Shown: piece by piece, positions 24,495 to 33,658 of the stretch
Position numbering within the stretch: the stretch's first letter is position 1
Layout of the letters: each line of letters begins with the position of its first letter
DNA from: Variibacter gotjawalensis
GTDB taxonomy: Bacteria > Pseudomonadota > Alphaproteobacteria > Rhizobiales > Xanthobacteraceae
Assembly (NCBI RefSeq): GCF_002355335.1
Contig: NZ_AP014946.1
Span: forward strand, 3,611,501 to 3,675,500
Direction of reading: 5' to 3'
Length of the DNA: 64,000 bases
Notes under the pieces: model-generated
The model's database searches: none
The model's input: only the letters and a program-made list of their open reading frames with translations
What the model was told of the DNA's origin: nothing
Translations under genes and position numbers: made by a program

Positions 24495-26323
24495 AACCGC
24501 TGACGCGCGTCAACGACTTCGTCGTCCGTTTCGCCAACGTCAACGGTTCGGGATCGGCGAGCGCGAACGAATTATTCGCCCGCGCGATCATGCGCATGGG
24601 CGTGCCGGTCGCGCCGCGCAACATCTTTCCGTCGAACATCCAAGGGCTGCCGACCTGGTACGAGGTGCGGATCACTGAGTCGGGTCATCTCGGCGCGCGC
24701 GGCGGCGTCGACTTCATGGTCGCGATGAACCCGCAGACCTGGGACAAAGACGTCGCCTCGATCGAACCCGGCGGCTATCTTCTCTATGACTCGACCAAGC
24801 CGATGCCGGCGACGAAATTCCGTCCCGACATCACGGTGATCGGGGTGCCGCTCACTGCGATCACCAACGCGGAATACAAAGAACCGCGCCAGCGCCAGCT
24901 GTTCAAGAACATCATCTATGTCGGCGCGCTGACCGCGCTGCTCGACATGGATGTCGCTGCCGTCGTCAAGCTGCTCGGCGAGCAGTTCAAGGGCAAAGAC
25001 AAGCTGATCGCACCGAACGTGCACGCGCTGCATCTCGGGCGCGATTGGGCGCTCAAGAACCTGCGTTGCCCGATCGGCCTCACCGTGAAGACATCGAACG
25101 GCGTCGGCGATAAAATCTTCATCGAGGGCAACTCGGCCGCAGCGCTCGGCGCCGTCTATGGCGGGGCCACCGTTTGCGCCTGGTACCCGATCACGCCGTC
25201 GTCGTCCGTTGCCGAAGCCTTCACGAGCCACTGCAAGCGCTTCCGCATCGACAAGGAAACCGGCGACGCGAAATTCGCGATCGTGCAGGCCGAGGACGAA
25301 CTCGCCTCGATCGGCATGGTGATCGGCGCGGGCTGGAACGGCGCGCGCTCCTTCACGGCAACGTCAGGCCCCGGCATCTCGCTGATGACGGAATTCATCG
25401 GCCTCGCCTACTTCGCCGAAATTCCGGCGGTGCTGTTCAACATCCAACGTGCCGGTCCGTCGACCGGCATGCCGACGCGCACACAGCAGTGCGATCTCCT
25501 CGCTTGCGCCTACGCTTCGCACGGCGACACCAAACACGTGTTGCTGTTTCCTGAGAACCCGACCGAGGCGTTCGAATTCGGCGCCCTCGCCTTCGATCTC
25601 GCGGATCGTCTACAGACGCCGATCTTCGTCATGCTCGATCTCGAAATCGGCATGAACCATCACCTCTCGGCACCGCTGAAGTGGGACGACAGCCGCATGT
25701 TCGACCGCGGCAAGGTGATGACCGCCGAGGAACTCGAAGCCGGCAAAGACTTCGGCCGCTACCTCGATGTCGACGGTGACGGCATTCCGTTCCGGACCTA
25801 TCCGGGCACGCATCCGACCAAGGGCGCATTCTTCACGCGCGGCACGTCGCGTGACCGTTACGCGCGCTACAGCGAAGAAGGCGCGGTTTACGCCGACAAC
25901 ATGATGCGGCTGCTGCGGAAATTCGAGACCGCGAAGAAGCTCGTCCCGGCCGCGGTCCGCCGCGACGCGCCCGAGCCCTCGAAGCACGGCGTGATCTACT
26001 TCGGCTCCACCGCCCCCGCGATGGACGAAGCGATCGAAACGCTCGAGGCCGACGATCAGCACCTCAACACGTTGCGCGTTCGCGGTTTTCCGTTCGCGCA
26101 GGAAGTCACCGATTTCATCTCGGAACATGACTTCGTGTTCGTCGTCGAACAGAACCGCGACGCGCAGCTCCGCATGATGCTGATCAACGAACTCAACCTC
26201 GACCCGATGCGCCTAATACCGATCCTCCATTTCGACGGCACGCCGATCACGGCCCGCTTCATCGCCGGAGCGATCGGCAAGCACCTCGATACGCTCAGCG
26301 TGAAGCGCAAGGGCGCAGCGTGA
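24464..26323 (+). CDS. korA: 2-oxoacid:acceptor oxidoreductase, fused gamma-alpha subunit
   Basis: This 619-residue protein starts at ATG 24464 (GCAGGAAC upstream). The N-terminal ~190 residues form the gamma domain (RFANVNGSGSASANELFARA, GHLGARGGVDFMVAMN) and the rest is the pyrimidine-binding alpha domain (GNSAAALGAVYGGATVCAWYPITPSSSVAEAF, EDELASIGMVIGAGWNGARSFTATSGPGISLM). With the beta subunit it would oxidise a 2-oxoacid plus CoA to acyl-CoA and CO2, reducing ferredoxin, or run in reverse. 2-Oxoglutarate is the usual substrate for this fused form, but the sequence alone does not settle it. Confidence 0.87.
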   Translation: MSAEASDARVKPLTRVNDFVVRFANVNGSGSASANELFARAIMRMGVPVAPRNIFPSNIQGLPTWYEVRITESGHLGARGGVDFMVAMNPQTWDKDVASIEPGGYLLYDSTKPMPATKFRPDITVIGVPLTAITNAEYKEPRQRQLFKNIIYVGALTALLDMDVAAVVKLLGEQFKGKDKLIAPNVHALHLGRDWALKNLRCPIGLTVKTSNGVGDKIFIEGNSAAALGAVYGGATVCAWYPITPSSSVAEAFTSHCKRFRIDKETGDAKFAIVQAEDELASIGMVIGAGWNGARSFTATSGPGISLMTEFIGLAYFAEIPAVLFNIQRAGPSTGMPTRTQQCDLLACAYASHGDTKHVLLFPENPTEAFEFGALAFDLADRLQTPIFVMLDLEIGMNHHLSAPLKWDDSRMFDRGKVMTAEELEAGKDFGRYLDVDGDGIPFRTYPGTHPTKGAFFTRGTSRDRYARYSEEGAVYADNMMRLLRKFETAKKLVPAAVRRDAPEPSKHGVIYFGSTAPAMDEAIETLEADDQHLNTLRVRGFPFAQEVTDFISEHDFVFVVEQNRDAQLRMMLINELNLDPMRLIPILHFDGTPITARFIAGAIGKHLDTLSVKRKGAA

Positions 26324-26334
26324 TGAATGTGGCC

Positions 26335-26473
26335 TTCATCCTTCGAGACGCGGCCGGATCGCTTCGCGACTTGCCGCTCCTCAGGATGAAGGGAAACGCG
26401 GAATTTATCCGCCCTCATCCTGAGGAGGCGCGTTTGCCAGCGAAGCTGGCGCGCGCCGTCTCGAAGGACGAGG
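26335..26473. repeat. CATCCTTCGAGACG palindromic repeat between korA and korB
   Basis: The arms TTCATCCTTCGAGACG and CGTCTCGAAGGACGA flank inner arms CCTCAGGATGA / TCATCCTGAGG. Elements of this kind are common in Bradyrhizobium-related genomes. It fills the 172-bp gap between the two subunit genes of one enzyme. Confidence 0.85.
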
Positions 26474-26495
26474 GCGGCCGGAAAGGAAAGCTGCG

Positions 26496-27551
26496 ATGAC
26501 CTATCTCCTCAAGCCGAAGTTCCACCACCCCGGCCTGCCGAAGAACGAGCTCGGCTACACGCACCGCGACTACGAGGGCAAAATCTCGACGCTGTGCGCA
26601 GGCTGCGGCCACGACTCGATCACCGGCGCAATCGTCACCGCGTGTTTCGAACTCGCGATCGAACCGCATCGCGTCGCAAAGATTTCCGGCATCGGATGTT
26701 CGTCGAAGACGCCGGACTATTTCCTCGGCCAATCGCACGGCTTCAACTCGGTGCACGGGCGCATGCCGTCGGTGCTCACCGGCGCGAATCTCGCCAACCG
26801 CGACCTGATCTATCTTGGTGTGTCGGGCGACGGCGACTCCGCGTCGATCGGCTTCGGCCAATTCGCTCATGCGATCCGCCGCGGCGTCAACATGGCCTAC
26901 ATCGTCGAGAACAACGGCGTGTACGGTCTGACAAAGGGTCAATTCTCCGCCACCGCCGACCGCGGTTCGAAGTCGAAGAAAGGCGTGCACAACACCGACA
27001 ACGCGATCGACCTCGTCGCAATCGCGCTGCAGCTCGGCGCGACTTATGTCGCGCGTTCCTTCTCGGGCGACAAAGGCCAACTCGTGCCGCTCATCAAGGG
27101 TGCGATCGAGCATCAGGGCGCTGCCTTCCTCGACGTCATCTCGCCATGCGTTGCCTTCAACAACCACGCGGGCTCGACGAAGAGCTTCGACTATGTGCGT
27201 GAGCACAACATGGCGGTGAACCGCCTCGACTTCATCACGGGCCGCAACCCGATCACGGCCGACTACGCACCCGGCACTGTCGAGATCGTCGAGCAACATG
27301 ACGGCTCGAAGCTTGTGCTCCGCAAAGTCGCGCCGCACTACGATCCGCACGATCGCGTCAAGGCGATCACGTATCTGCAGGAGAGCCATGCGGCGGGCGA
27401 GATCGTCACCGGTCTTCTCTACGTCGACAAAGAACCCGCCGACCTGCACGGACATCTCAACACTGTGAAGACGCCGCTCAACGCGTTGAACGAGAAAGAG
27501 TTGTGCCCGGGCTCCGATGCGCTGGAAAAATTCAACGCCAGCTTGCGCTGA
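26496..27551 (+). CDS. korB: 2-oxoacid:acceptor oxidoreductase beta subunit (TPP-binding)
   Basis: This 351-residue subunit holds thiamine pyrophosphate and a [4Fe-4S] cluster. CAGCGHDSI (C34, C37) and GIGCSSKTPDYF carry cluster cysteines; GVSGDGDSASIGFGQ with the later NNGVYGLTKGQ form the Mg-TPP motif (GDG...N). SPCVAFNNH carries the third conserved cysteine region of the family. AAGGAAAG precedes the ATG. It completes the KorAB enzyme together with the gene on the far side of the repeat. Confidence 0.9.
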   Translation: MTYLLKPKFHHPGLPKNELGYTHRDYEGKISTLCAGCGHDSITGAIVTACFELAIEPHRVAKISGIGCSSKTPDYFLGQSHGFNSVHGRMPSVLTGANLANRDLIYLGVSGDGDSASIGFGQFAHAIRRGVNMAYIVENNGVYGLTKGQFSATADRGSKSKKGVHNTDNAIDLVAIALQLGATYVARSFSGDKGQLVPLIKGAIEHQGAAFLDVISPCVAFNNHAGSTKSFDYVREHNMAVNRLDFITGRNPITADYAPGTVEIVEQHDGSKLVLRKVAPHYDPHDRVKAITYLQESHAAGEIVTGLLYVDKEPADLHGHLNTVKTPLNALNEKELCPGSDALEKFNASLR

Positions 27552-27674
27552 TCTACGGCGAATTTACCGTTCGCGGCGCGGGGCTTGACCCGCGCATCCA
27601 AGACGAAAAGACTGACACGAATTATCCGGGGCGCTCGGCCCCGGCAAAGCTGTTTGCTGTCGAAAGGACATCCC

Positions 27675-28625
27675 GTGCAGAAGAACGAACTCGGCAAATC
27701 CGGCATCAAGGTCGCGCCGTTGATTTTCGGCGGCAACGTGTTCGGCTGGACCGCTGACGAGGCGACGTCGCACGCCCTTCTCGACCACTTCGTCAGCGCC
27801 GGCTTCGACTGCATCGACACCGCGAACGTCTATTCGGCCTGGGTGCCGGGTCACAAAGGCGGCGAGTCCGAAGCGATCCTCGGCTCTTGGCTCAAGAAGC
27901 GCGGCGGCCGCGACAAAGTCATCGTCGCAACGAAGGTCGGCATGCAGATGGGCGACGGCAGCAAAGGCCTCGACCCCGATTACATCGTGAAGTCGGTGAA
28001 CGAGTCGCTGAAACGTCTGCAGACCGACTACATCGATCTCTATCAGTCGCACACGGACGACGAGACCGTGCCGCTCGCCGACACGCTCGGCGTTTACAAG
28101 CGGCTCATCGAGCAAGGCAAGGTGCGCGCGATCGGCGCGTCGAACTATTCGGCGAAGCGTCTTGCCGAAGCCCTGCAGGTTTCGAAGGACAACAACCTGC
28201 CGCGTTACGAGACGCTGCAGCCGCTTTACAATCTCACCGATCGGAAAGACTTCGAAGCCGAACGTCAGGCCGTCTGTGAGAAGAACGACGTTTCGGTGAT
28301 CCCGTATTATGCGCTGGCCGCCGGCTTTCTCACCGGAAAATATCGCTCCGAACGCGACCTCAAGAAGAGCGTGCGTGGCGAGCGTTCCGTGAAGAAATAC
28401 ATGGACGAACGCGGCATGCGCATTTTGGGCGGGCTCGACAAAGTCGCCGAGGAAACCAAAGCGAAGCCTGCACAGATCGCCATCGCCTGGCTATCGCAGC
28501 GTGAGACCATCGCGGCGCCGATCGCCAGCGCGACCAGCATCGAACAGCTCGACGAACTTATCGCCGCGACGAAGCTCAAGCTGAGCGCTGAGCAGATGAA
28601 GACGCTCGACGCTGCGAGCGCATAG
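27675..28625 (+). CDS. aldo/keto reductase
   Basis: This 316-residue TIM-barrel oxidoreductase starts at GTG 27675 with AAGGA 6 nt upstream. The catalytic tetrad regions are visible: D and Y in FDCIDTANVYSAW, K in IVATKVGMQMG, and H in YQSHTDDETVPLADTLG. The C-terminal NADPH-binding segment includes PIASATSIEQLDELI. It reduces an aldehyde or ketone with NADPH; the substrate is unknown. The gap before it (27552-27674) holds a fragment of another dispersed repeat. Confidence 0.87.
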   Translation: MQKNELGKSGIKVAPLIFGGNVFGWTADEATSHALLDHFVSAGFDCIDTANVYSAWVPGHKGGESEAILGSWLKKRGGRDKVIVATKVGMQMGDGSKGLDPDYIVKSVNESLKRLQTDYIDLYQSHTDDETVPLADTLGVYKRLIEQGKVRAIGASNYSAKRLAEALQVSKDNNLPRYETLQPLYNLTDRKDFEAERQAVCEKNDVSVIPYYALAAGFLTGKYRSERDLKKSVRGERSVKKYMDERGMRILGGLDKVAEETKAKPAQIAIAWLSQRETIAAPIASATSIEQLDELIAATKLKLSAEQMKTLDAASA

Positions 28626-28628
28626 CGC

Positions 28629-28997
28629 TCAACCGTCCATGCAGCCGCGGATATAGGCGTCGCGCTTCCCGCGCGACATGCCCTTCGCCTTCTGTGCGCA
28701 ATTGTAACGCTGACGGCTGCTCTCTCGCGCGCGCGGGCTCGATCCGCTGTAGGGGTTGACCTGCGGCATCGGGCCGCTCGACGGGTTGCGGAACTCATAC
28801 GGCTGCGGCGCCATCGCGGGCGGCAGATTCTGCGGCCGGTTCTGCTGCTGAATCACCTGGTTGGGATTCATCGGCGGCCCAATCGGCTGGGTGCCGAGCA
28901 CGGACGGCGGATTCTGCGCCAGCGCCGGCGCAGTCGCCATCGCGAGAACCACCAAGCCACATGTGAGAATTCGCATCCGCATAGCCAAGCAACGCAT
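28629..28997 (-). CDS. small secreted protein with a PsiF-like C-terminal motif
   Basis: This 122-residue protein has a signal peptide (MRILTCGLVVLAMATAPALAQ region) and a Pro/Gln/Asn-rich linker. The C-terminal motif NCAQKAKGMSRGKRDAYIRGCM has the C...A..K....R......C spacing of the PsiF repeat. PsiF proteins are phosphate-starvation-induced in enterobacteria, but their biochemical role is unknown. ATGs at 28997, 28982 and 28976 are all in frame, and none has a clear ribosome-binding site. The longer frame to 29222 is antisense to the neighbouring gene. Confidence 0.6.
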   Translation of the reverse strand: MRCLAMRMRILTCGLVVLAMATAPALAQNPPSVLGTQPIGPPMNPNQVIQQQNRPQNLPPAMAPQPYEFRNPSSGPMPQVNPYSGSSPRARESSRQRYNCAQKAKGMSRGKRDAYIRGCMDG

Positions 28998-29035
28998 TGC
29001 GGCGGTTTTGGTGCCGTCACGGACGCGTGACGGCG

Positions 29036-30655
29036 TTACTTTTCCGGCGCCTCGACAATGGGGTCGTAGCGGTCGGCATCGAGGCCGAGCAGATTCCACG
29101 ATTGCTGCATGTGCGGCGGCAGCGGCGCCGAGACATCGATCATGCCGCCGCGCGGATGCGGCAGCGCGATCCGGCGCGCCAAGAGATGCAGGCGGTTCTG
29201 CACGCCGCCCGGCAGTTGCCAATTCTCAATCGAGAAATACTTAGGATCGCCGACGATGGGGTGCTTGATGTGCGCACAATGCGCACGCAGCTGATGCGTG
29301 CGGCCCGTAACGGGCTTGAGCGAAATCCACGCCAGCTTCTGCGCCGCCGTCTCGACCACCGCATAGTAGGTGATCGCGTGGCTCGCGCCCTCTTCGCCGT
29401 GTTTGGCGACGCGCATGAAGCTGTCGCGCTCGACTTCCTCTTTCGCGAGGTAGGTCGAGATGCGCCCCTGATGCGGACGCGGCACACCGGCAACCAGCGC
29501 CCAATACACCTTGCGTGCATCGCGCGAGCGGAAACTTTTCGCCAGCGTCGACGCCGCAAAGCGCGTCTTCGCAACCAGCAGGCAGCCGGCCGTATCCTTG
29601 TCGATACGGTGCACGAGTCGCGGACGCTGCCCGTGACGGTCGCGCATCACTTCGAGCATGCCGTCGACATGCCGCGTCGTACCGGATCCGCCCTGCACGG
29701 CGAGGCCGAACGGCTTGTTGAGCACGAGGACGTCGTCGTCTTCGTAGAGCGTGATCGATTTGAGGAACGCGAGATCGTCCGCGCCTTTGCCGGTGAGCTC
29801 ACCCGGCGCTTTCGGTGTGTCGACACGCAGCGGCGGAATGCGCACCGCCTGCCCGGCTTTCAAACGATCCTTCGAGTCGGCGCGGCGTCCGTTGACGCGC
29901 AGCTCACCTTTACGGATCACGCGCTGAATGTGCGAGAAGGACAGCCCCGGAAAGCGCGCTTCGAGGAAGCGATCGACCCGCATGTCGTTCTCGTCGCCGG
30001 TGACCGTGACGGTCTGCACGGCGGTCGGCAAACTCTCGAGCGCATCGACGAGCGCGCGGACTTTCTCCTCCAGCGGCTTCACCGGCGGACGTGCCGGGCG
30101 CCGCTCATCGCGCTGCGGACGATCTTGTCGCGGACGATCCTGGCGTGGACGTTCCGTTCGCGTCCGGTCTCGCTGAGGTCGTTCCTGACGCTCTTGGCGC
30201 GGACGCTCTCGTTGCGGTCGCTCTGGTCTGGCGCGTTCTTGACGCGGACGCTCGTCACGCGACCAGCTCTCCACCGCGCCGTCTTGTTTCGGGCGTTCTT
30301 GTTTCGGGCGTTCTTGTCTCGGGCGGTCTTGTCTCGGTCGCTCTTGTCTTGGGCGGTCTTGCTTGAAACGCTCTTGCTTCGGCCGCTCGTCGCGGCGGGG
30401 ACGCTCATCGCGTTGCGGACGCTCATCCCGGCGCGGACGCTCATCGCGTTGCGGACGGTCCTGACGCGGTGTCTTCGCAACGGTGCGCTCGCCGGCGCGC
30501 GGCGCGAAGGATTTCGGGCCGCGCTCCGTCCGTTTGCCGTCGAGCTTGCCGCGCTTTTCACCCACAGGCGGCTTGCCGCGTCCTCCGCGAGGAGCGGAGT
30601 CGCGTCCCGATGCGGGACGTTGGCGGTTCGGTGGCTTGGAGGGGCGGCGGCTCAT
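29036..30655 (-). CDS. RluA-family pseudouridine synthase with a 190-residue Arg/Asp/Glu-rich N-terminal extension
   Basis: The 539-residue protein has a disordered N-terminus (1-190) in which residues about 62-186 are degenerate repeats of RPxRDE/RPxQER/RPxQDR. An S4 RNA-binding domain follows (about 224-275, MRVDRFLEARFPGLSFSHIQ), then the synthase domain with catalytic D352 in VHRIDKDTAGCLL and the TGRTHQLRAHCAHIKHPIVGD motif. It isomerises uridine to pseudouridine in 23S rRNA, by similarity to RluC/RluD. Most bacterial RluC proteins are near 320 residues, so the extension is unusual. It is in frame and GC-biased at third positions, so it appears to be translated. Confidence 0.88.
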   Translation of the reverse strand: MSRRPSKPPNRQRPASGRDSAPRGGRGKPPVGEKRGKLDGKRTERGPKSFAPRAGERTVAKTPRQDRPQRDERPRRDERPQRDERPRRDERPKQERFKQDRPRQERPRQDRPRQERPKQERPKQDGAVESWSRDERPRQERARPERPQRERPRQERQERPQRDRTRTERPRQDRPRQDRPQRDERRPARPPVKPLEEKVRALVDALESLPTAVQTVTVTGDENDMRVDRFLEARFPGLSFSHIQRVIRKGELRVNGRRADSKDRLKAGQAVRIPPLRVDTPKAPGELTGKGADDLAFLKSITLYEDDDVLVLNKPFGLAVQGGSGTTRHVDGMLEVMRDRHGQRPRLVHRIDKDTAGCLLVAKTRFAASTLAKSFRSRDARKVYWALVAGVPRPHQGRISTYLAKEEVERDSFMRVAKHGEEGASHAITYYAVVETAAQKLAWISLKPVTGRTHQLRAHCAHIKHPIVGDPKYFSIENWQLPGGVQNRLHLLARRIALPHPRGGMIDVSAPLPPHMQQSWNLLGLDADRYDPIVEAPEK

Positions 30656-30713
30656 TGCGCCTCGTTAAACGAAAACATCCACGCCGTCACCTTCGAGACG
30701 GCGCTCGCACGGC

Positions 30714-32048
30714 TTACTCGCCCTGCTCGTCCTGCTTGGAAGCACGCAACTTCGACCAGTAATCCAATCGCTTGCGTATCTCGCGCTCAAAGCCGCGGTC
30801 CGGCGGATCGTAGAAATTCCGCCGCCCGATCTTTGGCGGGAAGTACTCCTGCCCCGAAAACGCATCCGGCGTGTCGTGGTCGTACATGTAGCCCTCGCCG
30901 TAGCCCTGCTCGCGCATCAGCGAGGTTGCGCCATTGAGGATCGCGTTCGGCGGCATGACCGAGCCATACTCCTTGGCGACGCGCATGGACTCCTTGAAGG
31001 CCGTATAGACCGCGTTCGATTTCGGCGCCGTCGCCATGTAGACGACGGCCTGCGCGATCGCGAGTTCGCCCTCGGGGCTGCCGAGAAAGTCGAATGCATC
31101 CTTTGCGGCATTCGCGATCACCAGCGCCTGCGGATCGGCCATGCCGATGTCTTCCACCGCCATCCGCACAACGCGCCGCGCGATGAAAAGACGGTTCTCG
31201 CCGCCGTCGAGCATGCGCGAGAGATAATAGAGCGCCGCATCCGGATCGGAGCCGCGCACCGACTTATGCAGCGCCGAGATGAGGTTGTAGTGGCCGTCTT
31301 GCGACTTGTCATAGATCGGCGCGCGGCGCTGCACGATCTCCTGCGCGGCCGCTTCGTCGAATACTTCGCCCGGCCGCGCTGCACGCCAGATTTCCTCGAC
31401 CAGCGTCAGCGACGCACGCCCGTCGCCGTCCGCCATACGCACCAGCATCGCGCGTGCTTCAGGCGTCAGCGGCAGCGGCTTGCCCTCGATCTCCTCCGCG
31501 CGCGCGAACAGCTTTTCGATCGCGGCTTCGTCGAGCGAGCGAAACACGAGAACGCGCGCACGCGACAACAAGGCGGCGTTGAGTTCGAACGACGGATTTT
31601 CAGTCGTCGCGCCGACCAGCACGACGGTGCCGTCTTCCATCACGGGGAGGAAGCTGTCCTGCTGCGCGCGATTGAAACGATGTACCTCGTCGACGAAGAG
31701 CAACGTGCCCTTCCCCATCTCGCGGCGAGCGCGCGCGGCGTCGAATGCTTTCTTCAGATCGGCGACGCCGGAGAACACGGCCGAGATTTGCTCGAATTCG
31801 AGTTCGGTCGCGTCCGCCAGAAGCCGCGCCACTGTCGTCTTGCCGGTGCCGGGCGGTCCCCAGAACACCATCGAGCCGAGCGTCCGCGTCTGCAGCATCC
31901 GCGTCAGCGGCCCATCGGGACCGAGGATGTGGTCTTGTCCGACGACATCCGGCAAACTTTCCGGACGCAGCCGATCGGCGAGCGGCCGCGGCGCGGCTTT
32001 CTCCAGCCCTGCGGCCGCAAAAAGATTCGGTGCCGGTGACTTAGCCAT
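30714..32048 (-). CDS. rarA: replication-associated recombination protein RarA (MgsA-type AAA+ ATPase)
   Basis: This 444-residue AAA+ protein has Walker A GPPGTGKTTVARLL, Walker B LLFVDEVHRFN, a sensor-1 region (VLVGATTENPSFELN), and a C-terminal tetramerisation domain (LHKSVRGSDPDAALYYLSRM, the RarA hallmark). It acts at stalled replication forks. ATG 32048 matches the family start (AKSPAPNLFA) and has AGGA upstream. Confidence 0.93.
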   Translation of the reverse strand: MAKSPAPNLFAAAGLEKAAPRPLADRLRPESLPDVVGQDHILGPDGPLTRMLQTRTLGSMVFWGPPGTGKTTVARLLADATELEFEQISAVFSGVADLKKAFDAARARREMGKGTLLFVDEVHRFNRAQQDSFLPVMEDGTVVLVGATTENPSFELNAALLSRARVLVFRSLDEAAIEKLFARAEEIEGKPLPLTPEARAMLVRMADGDGRASLTLVEEIWRAARPGEVFDEAAAQEIVQRRAPIYDKSQDGHYNLISALHKSVRGSDPDAALYYLSRMLDGGENRLFIARRVVRMAVEDIGMADPQALVIANAAKDAFDFLGSPEGELAIAQAVVYMATAPKSNAVYTAFKESMRVAKEYGSVMPPNAILNGATSLMREQGYGEGYMYDHDTPDAFSGQEYFPPKIGRRNFYDPPDRGFEREIRKRLDYWSKLRASKQDEQGE

Positions 32049-32080
32049 CTCGCGATGTCCTACAGCAGCACCCACAACCT

Positions 32081-32169
32081 CCGCTCATTCCCGCGAAAGC
32101 GGGAATCCAGGCTTTTTGAGCGCGCTCCCGCGCGCCTGCTGGGTCCCCGCTTTCGCGGGGACGAGCGGA
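32081..32169. repeat. ATTCCCGCGAAAGCGGGAAT-type palindromic repeat
   Basis: CCGCTCATTCCCGCGAAAGC and the later GCTTTCGCGGGGACGAGCGG form a long inverted repeat, and each arm is itself a short hairpin (CCCGCGAAAGCGGG). It lies between rarA and the end of the degQ-like gene. Confidence 0.85.
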
Positions 32170-32185
32170 AATCTTGGCGGATGCT

Positions 32186-33595
32186 CTAGCCACCCAACAC
32201 CGTTGTCAGCGTCTGACCGCCGCGGTTGATCTGCAGGCGCCACATGCGCTGCGGCGTCTGCGTGAGCTTATCGAGATCGCCCGAACGGCTGATGCGTTGC
32301 CCGTTGACCTCGACGAGCACGTCGCCGGCCTGAAAGCCGACCGCTTGCGCCGGCGTGTTCTCTTCGATCGCCGAAATCGCGACACCTTCGAGATCGCTGC
32401 CGATGCGCAGTTCGTCCGCGACTGCGGGCGAGATGTTCACCACCGTCGCGCCGGTGAGCGGCGTGCGGCCCTTGAGCGTCACAGCTTCACGCGGCGGATC
32501 TTCCGGCGCGGCAACGAGACGAACGCTCGCCTTGTGTTCCTTGCTGCCGCGCATGTAATCGACGTCGACACTGCCGCCGATGGCCTTAGTCGCGAAGCGG
32601 AAACCGAACGCCTGCGGATCGTCGATCGTCACCCCATCGACAGCCGTGACGAGATCGCCGGTCTTGAGGCCAGCACGTGCGGCCGGTCCGTTCGCGCTCA
32701 CGCTCGCGACCAGCGCGCCGGTCGGGCGCTTGAGGTTGAGCGTCTCGGCGATCTCCGACGTAACGTTCTGCAGCTTCGCGCCGAGCCATGGACGGCGCAC
32801 CGTCGCGCTGCCGGCTTTCGCCGACGCGACGACGACTTGCACCATATTCACCGGGATCGCGAAGCCGATGCCTTGCGAGCCACCCGAACGCGAGAAGATC
32901 GCCGTGTTGATGCCGACGAGACGGCCTTGCGTGTCGACCAGCGCGCCGCCCGAGTTGCCGGGGTTGATTGCCGCGTCGGTTTGAATGAAGAAGCCGTAGT
33001 CCGTGATGCCGATCTGCGTGCGCGCCAGCGCCGAGACGATGCCGTGGGTCGTCGTCTGTCCGACACCGAACGGGTTGCCGATCGCGAGCACGAAGTCGCC
33101 GACTTCGAGCGTGTCGGAATTGCCGACCGCAATCGCCGCGAGATTGTCCGGCGGCGTTTTCAGCTTGAGGATCGCGAGATCGGTCCGCGCATCCTTGAGC
33201 ACGATCTCGGCTTCGAACTCACGCCGATCCGCGAGCGCGATCTTCACCTCGGTCGCGCCTTCGACGACGTGATTGTTGGTGACGATGAAGCCACTCTTGT
33301 CGACGATCACGCCGGAGCCGAGCGAGCGCTGCACCTGCTCGCGCGGCATACCCGGGCCGCCGAAGAAGCGGCGGAAGATAGGGTCGTCCATCATCGGGTT
33401 GCGATTCTCGACGACGCGCGCCGCATAAACATTGACAACCGACGGCGCGGTTTGCCGCACGGCCGGCGCGAACGAAAGCTTGAGGTCATTCGAACTCGAG
33501 GGCGCGCGCGAGGTCTGCGCATCGGCGCGCCCCGAAAGCGCAACGGGAGCCGAAAGGATGAGCGCGGTCGCGGCCGCAAGTGCCAGTGTTTTCAT
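32186..33595 (-). CDS. Do-family (DegP/DegQ) periplasmic serine protease with two PDZ domains
   Basis: This 469-residue protein has a Sec signal (residues 1-26), a trypsin-like domain with catalytic H109 (TNNHVVEG), D139 (DARTDLAIL) and S215 (NPGNSGGAL), and two C-terminal PDZ domains (from about 275 and 375). It degrades or refolds misfolded envelope proteins. ATG 33595 is chosen because the frame further upstream lacks a leader. Downstream of the ankyrin gene by 63 bp on the same strand. Confidence 0.92.
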   Translation of the reverse strand: MKTLALAAATALILSAPVALSGRADAQTSRAPSSSNDLKLSFAPAVRQTAPSVVNVYAARVVENRNPMMDDPIFRRFFGGPGMPREQVQRSLGSGVIVDKSGFIVTNNHVVEGATEVKIALADRREFEAEIVLKDARTDLAILKLKTPPDNLAAIAVGNSDTLEVGDFVLAIGNPFGVGQTTTHGIVSALARTQIGITDYGFFIQTDAAINPGNSGGALVDTQGRLVGINTAIFSRSGGSQGIGFAIPVNMVQVVVASAKAGSATVRRPWLGAKLQNVTSEIAETLNLKRPTGALVASVSANGPAARAGLKTGDLVTAVDGVTIDDPQAFGFRFATKAIGGSVDVDYMRGSKEHKASVRLVAAPEDPPREAVTLKGRTPLTGATVVNISPAVADELRIGSDLEGVAISAIEENTPAQAVGFQAGDVLVEVNGQRISRSGDLDKLTQTPQRMWRLQINRGGQTLTTVLGG

Positions 33596-33658
33596 GAAGA
33601 ACCGATTCGCATGATCTGATGGAAATATATAGGCAGAGGCCGCGCCGAACGACAGCAC

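Noticed and set aside
28997-30937. 646-codon plus-strand ORF opposite the pseudouridine synthase
   Set aside because: The sense strand encodes a recognisable RluA-type enzyme; the Leu/Arg/Ser repeats on the plus strand mirror the Arg/Asp/Glu repeat tail.
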